Shown: positions 1 to 7,613 of the stretch, in pieces | Position numbering within the stretch: position 1 is the first letter of the stretch | Layout of the letters: each line of letters begins with the position of its first letter | DNA from: Gammaproteobacteria bacterium | Lineage (GTDB): Bacteria > Pseudomonadota > Gammaproteobacteria > JAPPPA01 | Reading direction: 5' to 3' | Length of the DNA stretch: 64,000 bases | NCBI GenBank assembly: GCA_030425645.1 | Contig: JAUHZK010000006.1 | Coordinates: 124,001-188,000 of the forward strand | Program-made: the position numbers and the translations under genes | Notes under the pieces: model-generated | What the model was told of the DNA's origin: nothing | Database searches by the model: none | Seen by the model: only the letters and a program-made list of their open reading frames with translations

Positions 1-1
1 C

Positions 2-541
2 TTTGATGTGCCAGTGGATAACATCTATGCCTCACCATTGCTGATCGAAGACATCAAACAGCAGCATTACGACAATGTCATGGTGGTTTCGCCAGACGTG
101 GGTGGTGTGGTGCGTGCTCGTGCGATTGCTAAGCGCTTAGACGATTGTGATTTGGCGATTATTGATAAGCGTCGCCCGAAAGCCAACGAAAGCAAGGTCA
201 TGAACATCATTGGTGATGTTGAAGGCCGTAGTTGCGTGATGGTGGATGACATTGTTGATACCGCCGGCACCTTATGCAAAGCCGCCGAAGCCTTAAAAGA
301 TGTAGGTGCAACTAAGGTAATGGCTTACGTAACGCACCCGGTATTGTCAGGCAAGGCGATTGATAACCTGCTTAACTCGCAAATGGATGAGTTGGTAGTG
401 ACTGACACCATTCCGCTGACCGACGAAGCTAAGGCCAGTGGTCGCATCCGTGTGGTTTCAATGGCACGTATGTTGGCCGACTCGATTGTTCGGGTATATA
501 ACGAAGAGTCCGTCTCTTCACTATTCGACGGCCAAATCTAG
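2..541 (+). CDS. prs: Ribose-phosphate pyrophosphokinase, C-terminal part
   Basis: Makes PRPP from ribose-5-phosphate and ATP in the cytoplasm, feeding nucleotide, His and Trp synthesis. The reading frame is open from base 2, so the gene begins outside the window. About 180 residues of a protein usually near 315 residues are visible. The flexible catalytic loop (DKRRPKANE) and the PRPP-binding loop ([10 protein letters not shown]) are present. It is followed by rplY, pth and ychF, the usual gammaproteobacterial order, which supports the call. The GTG at base 8 is an internal Val codon, not a start. Confidence 0.97.
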   Translation, partial: FDVPVDNIYASPLLIEDIKQQHYDNVMVVSPDVGGVVRARAIAKRLDDCDLAIIDKRRPKANESKVMNIIGDVEGRSCVMVDDIVDTAGTLCKAAEALKDVGATKVMAYVTHPVLSGKAIDNLLNSQMDELVVTDTIPLTDEAKASGRIRVVSMARMLADSIVRVYNEESVSSLFDGQI

Positions 542-555
542 TTTTTAGCTGCGCC

Positions 556-573
556 CGCTAGTTTTTGCTAGCG
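556..573. other. Short inverted repeat downstream of prs
   Basis: CGCTAG and CTAGCG form a perfect 6-base stem around a T-rich loop. It is too weak to call a terminator by itself and lies just before the stronger hairpin at 603-636. Confidence 0.3.
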
Positions 574-602
574 TGGTTGCTTGCTTTTCTGTAGAATCGC
601 GC

Positions 603-636
603 GCGCTCAAGCCTGCTGGCTTGGGCGTTTTTTATT
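603..636 (+). terminator. Hairpin with T-tract between prs and rplY
   Basis: CTCAAGCC pairs with GGCTTGGG around a TGCT loop and is followed by TTTTTTATTT. It can end prs transcription. A TAGAAT box at 592-597 lies just upstream, so it could instead be the first structure of an rplY leader. Confidence 0.75.
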
Positions 637-709
637 TAGCGGGTTCAGGTCGCGGAACTCGCGTCGCTATTCACATTGGGTGAGGGCGGTATAACTAAGG
701 ATGATTAAG

Positions 710-1381
710 ATGTCTGCTGAAGATTTTATTTTGAACGCAGAGCTTCGTGAAGACCAGGGCAAAGGTGCGAGCCGCCGCCTGCGTCATGCCAACAAAGTAC
801 CGGGTATTATCTACGGTGCTGGTAAAGAAGCTGTTGCGATTTCTGTTGCTCACAACGAGCTGTTCCACCACTTGGAGCACGAAGCGTTTTACTCGCACGT
901 GCTAGAAATCAAGATTGGTAAGAAAACCGAAAAAGGTATTCTGAAGGACCTACAGCGTCACCCAGCTAAGCCATTGCTTCTGCACTTTGACATCTTGCGT
1001 GTTAAAGCTGGTGAGAAACTGAAGACCAAAGTTCCGGTTCACTTCATTAACGAAGATACCTGTGTTGGCGTTAAAGCTGGCGGTGTGGTTTCTCACAACG
1101 TGACCGAACTTGAGATCGAATGTCTGCCTAAGAACCTACCTGAGTACATCGAAGTAGACTTGGCTAACGTTGAAATTGGCCACGCGGTTCACTTGTCTGA
1201 GCTACAACTGCCAACAGGCGTTGAGCTAGTAAATCACGGTGAACTAGACGCTGCTCACGACCAGCCAGTGGCTAGCGTGAACGAGCCTAAGAAAGTGGTT
1301 GTTGAAGATGATGCGCCAGAAGCACCAGCAGAAGTACCTGTTGGCGACGAAGGCAAAGAAGAGGAAGCTGGCGAGGAGTAA
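710..1381 (+). CDS. rplY: 50S ribosomal protein L25 (Ctc-type, long form)
   Basis: Binds 5S rRNA in the large ribosomal subunit. The 223-residue form has the N-terminal L25 5S-binding domain (to about residue 95), the TL5/CTC beta domain and an acidic Ala/Glu/Pro-rich tail. E. coli has only the short form of about 94 residues, so this is the general-stress type common in other bacteria. The start at 710 is preferred over the in-frame ATG at 701 because AAGGA at 697-701 sits 8 bases before it. A strong terminator follows at 1401. Confidence 0.95.
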   Translation: MSAEDFILNAELREDQGKGASRRLRHANKVPGIIYGAGKEAVAISVAHNELFHHLEHEAFYSHVLEIKIGKKTEKGILKDLQRHPAKPLLLHFDILRVKAGEKLKTKVPVHFINEDTCVGVKAGGVVSHNVTELEIECLPKNLPEYIEVDLANVEIGHAVHLSELQLPTGVELVNHGELDAAHDQPVASVNEPKKVVVEDDAPEAPAEVPVGDEGKEEEAGEE

Positions 1382-1400
1382 TCCCGCCACTTCGGCTTCA

Positions 1401-1441
1401 AAAAACGCGCCCTCAGTGCAGACTGTTGGCGCGTTTTTTTT
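1401..1441 (+). terminator. Rho-independent terminator after rplY
   Basis: AAAAACGCGCC and GGCGCGTTTTT form a stem, followed by a run of eight or more T residues. Confidence 0.9.
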
Positions 1442-1472
1442 CGCCACTCGCTAAAATTGCACCTTGCAGCGC

Positions 1473-1553
1473 CTGAGCTGCGTTGCGCTCGAGCTTCCGG
1501 TGCTCATGTACAACAAGTACACTGCGCTCCGGCTCTCAAGCGCGCCTTGTCAG
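1473..1553. repeat. Palindromic intergenic repeat, copy 1
   Basis: An imperfect dyad about 80 bases long lies between rplY and pth. Blocks shared with the copy at 5650-5735 are GCGTTGCG, TGCTCATGTAC, AGTACACT and CGCGCCTTG. The flanking arm sequences differ between the copies, yet each arm pairs with its partner in the same copy. Confidence 0.8.
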
Positions 1554-1599
1554 CCACTACAATGCACAACTTTAACGAGCGGCTTTCGGCCAAGATTGT

Positions 1600-2181
1600 A
1601 TGACCCAAATCAAAGCCATTGTCGGCTTAGGTAATCCCGGCGACAAATACGCCAAAACACTGCATAACATTGGCTTTTGGTATGCCGATGAGTTGCTGCG
1701 TGCGTACCCGGGCGCAAGTTTTGCTAAGGAAAAGAAGCTACACGGCGAGCAGGCGGTGGTTAGTCATAATGGAGAGCGGCTGATTTTGTTAAAGCCAGAT
1801 ACCTTTATGAATAACAGTGGTCAAGCGGTGGTGGCCTTGTGCCAGTTTTATAAATTTAAGCCAGAAGAAATTTTGGTGGCGCATGACGAGCTCGATTTAC
1901 CACCGGGCACGGTGAAAATGAAGCAGGGTGGTGGTCATGGTGGTCACAACGGCCTGCGTTCCATTATTCAGCACGTTGGTGCCAATTTTCAGCGCCTACG
2001 TTTAGGCATTGGCCACCCGGGCCACAAAGATCGTGTATTGGGTTATGTCTTAAACCCGGCACGTAAAGAAGATCAGCCTGCTTTAGACGATATGCTCTAT
2101 CGCAGCGCCAAGAATTTTGAAGTATTAATGCAGCAGGGCTGGAATATCGCTCAGCAACAGCTGCACAGTAGTAACTCGTAA
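1600..2181 (+). CDS. pth: Peptidyl-tRNA hydrolase
   Basis: Cleaves peptidyl-tRNA released from stalled ribosomes and so recycles tRNA. The 193-residue length is normal. Family signatures seen are GLGNPG near residues 9-14, catalytic His22 in TLHNIG, the MNNSGQAV segment, [10 protein letters not shown] and the [11 protein letters not shown] loop. There is no clear Shine-Dalgarno sequence in front of the ATG, but no better start is present. ychF follows after 19 bases and is probably cotranscribed. Confidence 0.97.
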   Translation: MTQIKAIVGLGNPGDKYAKTLHNIGFWYADELLRAYPGASFAKEKKLHGEQAVVSHNGERLILLKPDTFMNNSGQAVVALCQFYKFKPEEILVAHDELDLPPGTVKMKQGGGHGGHNGLRSIIQHVGANFQRLRLGIGHPGHKDRVLGYVLNPARKEDQPALDDMLYRSAKNFEVLMQQGWNIAQQQLHSSNS

Positions 2182-2200
2182 ACTAGTTTCAGGAATAACG

Positions 2201-3292
2201 ATGGCCATTAAATGCGGCATTGTGGGCTTGCCCAACGTAGGTAAATCAACGCTATTTAACGCACTAACCAAGGCGGAAATTGCGGCTGAAAACTACCCGT
2301 TTTGTACCATTGAGCCGAACACCGGCATTGTGCCTGTGCCAGACCCACGGCTAGATGTATTGGCGGGTATTGTTTCGCCAGAGAAGGTTATCCCTACCAC
2401 GGTTGAGTTTGTGGATATTGCCGGCTTAGTGGAAGGTGCCTCGAAAGGTGAGGGCCTTGGTAATAAATTCCTTGGCCATATTCGCGAAACCCATGCGATT
2501 GCTCACGTTGTACGTTCTTTTGAAGACGGCGATATTACTCACGTATCGGGCTCAGTTGATCCGGTACGCGACGCAGACATCATCAATACTGAATTAGCCA
2601 TTGCCGACCTAGAAAGCGTTGAAAAGGCTAAGTATCGCTGGAGTAAGCAAGCTAAGTCAGGCGACAAGCAGGCCAAGTTTATGGTTGAGTTGCTAACGCG
2701 GGTGAGCGAGCACTTGGATGAAGGGAAGCCTGTTCGTGCGATGAGCCTGAACGAACAGGAGTTGGATGGCCTTAAAGAGCTGCATCTGATTACGATCAAA
2801 CCACTCATGTATGTCGCCAACGTTGCCGAAGACGGTTTTAGCGACAACCCGCATCTGGACGCAGTGAATAAAATGGCAGCAGAGCAGGGTGCTGTAGTGG
2901 TTTCTGTGTGTGCCGCTATTGAAGCTGAGATTGCCTTGCTTGAAGACGAAGACAAAGCGCTCTTTATGGATGAGCTAGGCTTAGAAGAGCCCGGTTTAGA
3001 CCGCGTTATTCGAGCTGGCTACCAGCTATTGGGCTTGCAAACCTACTTTACCGCTGGCGTTAAAGAAGTGCGCGCCTGGACAGTGAAAGTCGGCGCCACG
3101 GCGCCACAAGGTGCTGGTGTTATTCATACCGACTTCGAGAAAGGCTTTATCCGTGCGGAAGTCGTGGCATACCAAGACTACGTAGACAATAACGGTGAAA
3201 GCGGCGCTAAAGACGCTGGTAAATGGCGCTTAGAGGGTAAGGACTACATCATGCAAGAAGGTGATGTGGTGCATTTCCGCTTTAACGTATAG
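2201..3292 (+). CDS. ychF: Ribosome-binding ATPase YchF
   Basis: An OBG-family P-loop protein (363 residues) that binds ATP rather than GTP and associates with ribosomes; it is linked to oxidative-stress responses. The Walker A motif GLPNVGKS is at residues 9-16, DIAGLVEGA gives the switch II region, and NVAE replaces the usual NKxD, matching the ATP-specific subfamily. The C-terminal TGS domain ends in HFRFNV. An AGGA ribosome-binding site precedes the ATG. It sits directly behind pth, as in many gammaproteobacteria. Confidence 0.97.
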   Translation: MAIKCGIVGLPNVGKSTLFNALTKAEIAAENYPFCTIEPNTGIVPVPDPRLDVLAGIVSPEKVIPTTVEFVDIAGLVEGASKGEGLGNKFLGHIRETHAIAHVVRSFEDGDITHVSGSVDPVRDADIINTELAIADLESVEKAKYRWSKQAKSGDKQAKFMVELLTRVSEHLDEGKPVRAMSLNEQELDGLKELHLITIKPLMYVANVAEDGFSDNPHLDAVNKMAAEQGAVVVSVCAAIEAEIALLEDEDKALFMDELGLEEPGLDRVIRAGYQLLGLQTYFTAGVKEVRAWTVKVGATAPQGAGVIHTDFEKGFIRAEVVAYQDYVDNNGESGAKDAGKWRLEGKDYIMQEGDVVHFRFNV

Positions 3293-3322
3293 CGGTAGCG
3301 ACATTATTCGCGCGGATTTTGG

Positions 3323-3353
3323 CCCTAAATTTAGCCCCTAAATTTGTTAGAAT
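3323..3353 (+). promoter_or_regulatory. Tandem 10-base repeat and TAGAAT box upstream of glcB
   Basis: CCCTAAATTT occurs at 3323-3332 and again at 3336-3345 (period 13). TAGAAT at 3348-3353 resembles a -10 box. No convincing -35 is seen at normal spacing. It may be an activator-dependent promoter for malate synthase. Confidence 0.35.
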
Positions 3354-3455
3354 TCGCGCTTTCGTGCTGAGTGAGCAGCTATACGCACCGCGAGTGCGTA
3401 CTGAGTTTGTTCCCAGTGCTTCAAAAATAGCTTTGTAATAGTTTTAAGGAATCTC

Positions 3456-5633
3456 ATGACGAACTATGTTCAGGTAGGCGGCCTACAAGTAGCCGACGAG
3501 CTTAAATCGCTGGTTGATAACCAAATTTGTCCAGGCACCGGTGTCGAGCCAGCTGCATTCTGGGCTTCAATGGAATCTGTGCTGGTCGACTTAACGCCTA
3601 AGAACAAGGCCTTGCTGGCCAAGCGTGATGACCTTCAAGCCAAAATTGACGCTTACCACAAAGAGCGTGCTGGCCAAGCGCACAACGCCGTTGAGTACAA
3701 AGCGTTTTTGACTGAGATCGGTTACCTAGAGCCAGAAGTGGCTGACTTCTCAGTAACTACTGAAAACGTTGATAGCGAAATCGCGACTCAGCCTGGCCCG
3801 CAGCTAGTGGTGCCGGTTAAAAACGCACGTTTCGCGCTAAACGCAGCCAATGCGCGTTGGGGCAGCCTATACGACGCGCTTTACGGCACCGATGCGATTT
3901 CTGAAGACGACGGCGCTGAGCGCGCTGGCGGCTACAACCCAGTACGTGGCGCTAAGGTAATTGCCTTTGCTCGTAACCACCTAGATCAAGCGGCACCGCT
4001 AGCCACTGGCAGCCATGCTGACTCAACTGCATACATCGTGGTTGATGGCGCACTAAGCGTAACCCTAAGCAACGGCGAAACCACCGGTTTGGCTCAGCCT
4101 GAAAAGTTTGTTGGCTTCCAAGGCGATGCATCTGCACCTGTTGCCGTATTGCTGAAAAACAACAACCTGCATATCGAAATTCAAATTGATGCAGACAGCC
4201 CAATTGGTAAAACAGACGCTGCTGGCGTTAAAGACCTATTGGTTGAAGCCGCCGTGACTACCATTATGGACTGCGAAGATTCCGTAGCCGCGGTAGACGC
4301 CGAAGACAAAGTTGAGGTTTACACCAACTGGTTAGGCCTGATGCAGGGCAACTTGCAAGAAAGCTTTGCCAAAGGCGGCAAGATGATGACGCGTGAGCTA
4401 AATGCTGACCGTTTCTACACCGCGCCAAATGGCGACGAGCTACGCCTACACGGCCGCAGCTTGCTGTTCGTACGTAATGTTGGTCACCTAATGACTAACC
4501 CAGCCATCTTGCTACCAGACGGCAGCGAAGCGCCAGAAGGCATTATGGATGGCATGGTGACTTCACTGATCGCTATTCATGACCTGAAAGGCGAGCAAGC
4601 AGCCAAAGACGCCAAGCGCAACAGCCGCACCGGTTCGGTTTACATCGTTAAGCCGAAAATGCACGGCTCAGAAGAAGTCGCCTTTGCTGACGAGCTATTT
4701 GCTCGCGTAGAAGACGAGCTAGGCCTAGATCGCCACACCCTAAAAGTGGGCATCATGGACGAAGAGCGTCGCACCACCGTAAACCTGAAAAACTGCATCC
4801 ACGCTGCTAAAGAGCGTGTTGTGTTTATTAACACTGGTTTCCTAGACCGTACCGGTGATGAAATCCACACCTCAATGCTAGCGGGCCCATTTGTGCCTAA
4901 AACACAAATGAAGTCTCAGAAGTGGATTGGCGCCTACGAAGACCAAAACGTTGATATCGGTTTGGCTTGTGGCCTACAGGGCAAAGCCCAAATTGGTAAA
5001 GGCATGTGGGCCATGCCAGACGAAATGGCGGCCATGTTGGATGCCAAAATCGGCCACCCGAAATCAGGCGCTAATACCGCTTGGGTTCCGTCACCAAACG
5101 GCGCTACCTTGCACAGCACGCACTACCATCAAGTAGACGTGATTGCGGTACAAAACGAGCTTAAGTCTCGTCCAGCCGCTAGCGTAGATGACATTTTGGC
5201 CATTCCGCTAACCGACGCATCAACTCTAGACGCTGACACTATTCAGCAAGAGCTAGACAACAATGCTCAAGGTATTCTTGGCTACGTTGTACGTTGGATC
5301 GACATGGGTGTTGGTTGCTCTAAAGTGCCAGACATCGACGATGTAGGCTTAATGGAAGACCGCGCGACCTTACGTATCTCTAGCCAACACATCTGCAACT
5401 GGCTAGTACACGGCGTATGCACCGAAGAGCAAGTGAAAGAAACCTTTAAGCGTATGGCTGAAGTAGTAGATCGCCAGAACAGCGGCGACCCTGCTTACCA
5501 AAACATGGCGCCTAGCTGTGATGGCATTGCTTACCAAGCCGCTTGTGCTTTGGTATTTGAAGGTGAAACCCAGCCTAGCGGTTACACCGAGCCACTATTG
5601 CATGCTAACCGTCGTAAGCTGAAAGGTAGCTAG
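3456..5633 (+). CDS. glcB: Malate synthase G
   Basis: Condenses glyoxylate with acetyl-CoA to give malate, the anaplerotic step for growth on C2 compounds, fatty acids or glycolate. The 725-residue length is that of the monomeric G isoform. Typical segments are [15 protein letters not shown], the [15 protein letters not shown] region, [14 protein letters not shown] and the C-terminal [11 protein letters not shown] with its catalytic Asp. AAGGA precedes the ATG. It stands alone between ychF and pyrC, without isocitrate lyase in the window. Codon use looks like a well-expressed gene. Confidence 0.97.
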   Translation: MTNYVQVGGLQVADELKSLVDNQICPGTGVEPAAFWASMESVLVDLTPKNKALLAKRDDLQAKIDAYHKERAGQAHNAVEYKAFLTEIGYLEPEVADFSVTTENVDSEIATQPGPQLVVPVKNARFALNAANARWGSLYDALYGTDAISEDDGAERAGGYNPVRGAKVIAFARNHLDQAAPLATGSHADSTAYIVVDGALSVTLSNGETTGLAQPEKFVGFQGDASAPVAVLLKNNNLHIEIQIDADSPIGKTDAAGVKDLLVEAAVTTIMDCEDSVAAVDAEDKVEVYTNWLGLMQGNLQESFAKGGKMMTRELNADRFYTAPNGDELRLHGRSLLFVRNVGHLMTNPAILLPDGSEAPEGIMDGMVTSLIAIHDLKGEQAAKDAKRNSRTGSVYIVKPKMHGSEEVAFADELFARVEDELGLDRHTLKVGIMDEERRTTVNLKNCIHAAKERVVFINTGFLDRTGDEIHTSMLAGPFVPKTQMKSQKWIGAYEDQNVDIGLACGLQGKAQIGKGMWAMPDEMAAMLDAKIGHPKSGANTAWVPSPNGATLHSTHYHQVDVIAVQNELKSRPAASVDDILAIPLTDASTLDADTIQQELDNNAQGILGYVVRWIDMGVGCSKVPDIDDVGLMEDRATLRISSQHICNWLVHGVCTEEQVKETFKRMAEVVDRQNSGDPAYQNMAPSCDGIAYQAACALVFEGETQPSGYTEPLLHANRRKLKGS

Positions 5634-5649
5634 GCTCGCCCCTCGCGTC

Positions 5650-5735
5650 CTCTGGCGGCGTTGCGGCACAGTTTTCAAATGCTCATGTACTCACAGTACA
5701 CTCCGCTTTTCAAACTGCACCGCGCCTTGCCAGAG
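5650..5735. repeat. Palindromic intergenic repeat, copy 2
   Basis: The dyad runs from CTCTGGC to GCCAGAG between glcB and pyrC. GGCACAGTTTTCAAA in the left arm pairs largely with TTTTCAAACTGCACC in the right arm. The TGCTCATGTAC...AGTACACT core is shared with copy 1 at 1473-1553. Confidence 0.85.
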
Positions 5736-5769
5736 AACACGAGGAACAAGCCTGAGTGTTTAGCTCATT

Positions 5770-5800
5770 AAAAAACGCCAGCCTGTGCTGGCGTTTTTTA
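5770..5800 (+). terminator. Terminator after glcB
   Basis: AAAAAACGCCAGC and GCTGGCGTTTTTT form a 13-base stem with a CTGT loop. The A and T tracts make it usable in both directions. Confidence 0.9.
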
Positions 5801-5855
5801 TGTCCAGAAATCGAATAAGCTTTATTACATTCTCAATATTCACAGAAATCGCCCC

Positions 5856-6887
5856 ATGCAAGAAATCACTATTGTTCGCCCAGATGACTGGCATGCTCAC
5901 CTTCGTGACGGCGCAGCGCTGCGTTCTACCGTAACGGATATATCGCGGTATTTTGGCCGTGCCATTGTGATGCCTAACCTGACTCCGCCGGTTACGGATG
6001 TTGAAAAAGCCGACGCCTACAAGGGCCGCATTCTTGCAGCCAATACCGCCGAGCGTTGTATCGATCCGCTGATGGTGATTTACCTCACCGACAACACCAC
6101 ACCAGAAATGATCAAAGCCGCGGCCGAGTCCAGCAGTGTTTACGCCGCCAAGCTATACCCAGCGGGCGCGACCACCAACTCTGACTCGGGCGTAACCGAT
6201 GTTCGCAAAATGGCCCCGGTTTTTGACGCCATGCAAAAACACGGCTTGCCGCTGTTGGTGCACGGGGAAGTCACGCACGATGAAATCGATATCTTCGACC
6301 GCGAAGCGCGTTTTATCGAAGAGCATATGCAGCGCATTGTGTCGGAGCACCCAGAACTGAAAGTGGTTTTTGAACACATCACCACCGCCAATGCGGCACA
6401 GTTTGTTGCCGAGGCGCACAGCAGAGTAGGGGCAACTATTACCGCGCATCACCTGCTATATAACCGCAACGATATGCTGGCCGGCGGCATTCGGCCACAT
6501 TACTACTGCTTACCTATTTTGAAACGTAATACCCACCAGCTGGCACTCATTGATGCGGCAACATCAGGCAGTAATAAATTCTTTTTAGGCACAGACTCCG
6601 CGCCCCATGCCGTAGGCAAAAAGGAATCCGATTGCGGTTGTGCTGGTGCCTACACCGCACACGCTGCCATCGAACTGTATGCAGAGGTATTCGATGAAGC
6701 CAACGCACTAGACAAGCTAGAAGCCTTTGCCTCGTTCAACGGCCCGGACTTCTACGGCCTGCCCAGAAACACCGACACCATCACCCTCCGCAAGCAAAGC
6801 TGGCAAGTGCCTGAGCGTATGCAGCTAGGTGACGATGTGGTGCGCCCGTTACGAGCGAGTGAAGACATCCAATGGGTGGTTGCTTAG
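5856..6887 (+). CDS. pyrC: Dihydroorotase (class II)
   Basis: Interconverts carbamoyl-aspartate and dihydroorotate in pyrimidine synthesis. At 343 residues it matches the E. coli PyrC type. Metal ligands are visible as H13-A-H15 followed by LRDG, the carboxylated Lys in [16 protein letters not shown] near residue 98, His in VHGEVT and FEHITT, and Asp in GTDSAPH. No strong Shine-Dalgarno sequence is seen, but the start matches family N termini. The gene is monocistronic, bounded by terminators on both sides. Confidence 0.97.
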   Translation: MQEITIVRPDDWHAHLRDGAALRSTVTDISRYFGRAIVMPNLTPPVTDVEKADAYKGRILAANTAERCIDPLMVIYLTDNTTPEMIKAAAESSSVYAAKLYPAGATTNSDSGVTDVRKMAPVFDAMQKHGLPLLVHGEVTHDEIDIFDREARFIEEHMQRIVSEHPELKVVFEHITTANAAQFVAEAHSRVGATITAHHLLYNRNDMLAGGIRPHYYCLPILKRNTHQLALIDAATSGSNKFFLGTDSAPHAVGKKESDCGCAGAYTAHAAIELYAEVFDEANALDKLEAFASFNGPDFYGLPRNTDTITLRKQSWQVPERMQLGDDVVRPLRASEDIQWVVA

Positions 6888-6913
6888 CGCTAAGCCGCAC
6901 ATCAACAGTCATA

Positions 6914-6944
6914 GAAAACGCCAGCTTAATGCTGGCGTTTTTTT
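6914..6944 (+). terminator. Terminator after pyrC
   Basis: AAAACGCCAGC and GCTGGCGTTTT form a stem followed by seven T residues. The core stem GCCAGC/GCTGGC is the same as in the terminator at 5770. Confidence 0.9.
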
Positions 6945-7026
6945 GTAGGCCTATTAACTGTATTTATACGATGGAACCACTGCCTACTGCTAAGGTCATA
7001 AGCGCAACACTTATCTGGAGAGGTTC

Positions 7027-7464
7027 ATGAAGAAGATTGTTTTTGCAGCCGTTTTGGCATTGTTCGCTGGTGTGGCATCAGCCGAGAAAATTAATACCGG
7101 CTTTTTCGGCAACACGGCGGTTAAAGGCTATGACGTGGTGGCGTACTTCACCGAAAACAAACCGGTTAAAGGCAGCAAGAGTTTTCAGACCGAGTGGCAG
7201 GGCGCTGACTGGCGTTTTTCTAGCCAAGAGAATCTAGAGGCTTTTAAAGCGAACCCCGAGCAATACGCGCCCCAGTACGGCGGTTACTGTGCTTACGCAG
7301 TTTCTCAAGGTTATACCGCTGGTATCGACCCCGAAGCCTTTGCCGTAGTAGACGGCAAGTTGTACCTCAATTACAGCCATAGCATTGCCGATAAGTGGCA
7401 GGGCGATCGCAGCAATTACATTTTGCTAGCCAACAAAAACTGGCCAGAGCTGGGCGCAAAATAG
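7027..7464 (+). CDS. Exported YHS-domain protein
   Basis: A 145-residue protein with a Sec signal peptide cleaved after ASA (residue 19). The mature part contains a YHS-type domain: GYDVVAYF, then the WRFSSQENLEAFKANPEQY and PQYGGYCAYAVSQG segments. YHS domains often bind metal or accompany metal-handling and redox proteins, but the usual Cys ligands are reduced to one Cys here. GGAG lies upstream of the ATG. It has no obvious partner: the next gene encodes an acylase with its own upstream region. Exact function is unknown. Confidence 0.85.
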   Translation: MKKIVFAAVLALFAGVASAEKINTGFFGNTAVKGYDVVAYFTENKPVKGSKSFQTEWQGADWRFSSQENLEAFKANPEQYAPQYGGYCAYAVSQGYTAGIDPEAFAVVDGKLYLNYSHSIADKWQGDRSNYILLANKNWPELGAK

Positions 7465-7543
7465 GGGCGGTTGGCTTTTCAATATCCTATTGATCGGCGG
7501 GCCAGACTGATAACGGGTTAACTCTCCTTGTTTAATTGTTCTG

Positions 7544-7568
7544 ATTAGTCTAATTTGGCAAACTAATT
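7544..7568. promoter_or_regulatory. Inverted and direct repeats upstream of the acylase gene
   Basis: ATTAGT (7544-7549) and ACTAAT (7562-7567) are inverted repeats. CTAATT is also directly repeated at 7550 and 7563. The spacing suits a protein-binding site in the acylase promoter region. No regulator can be named. Confidence 0.3.
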
Positions 7569-7613
7569 GGAATTGTTATAAGCACCCAGAGTGGTGCAGC
7601 GAGGAGAAGCCCC

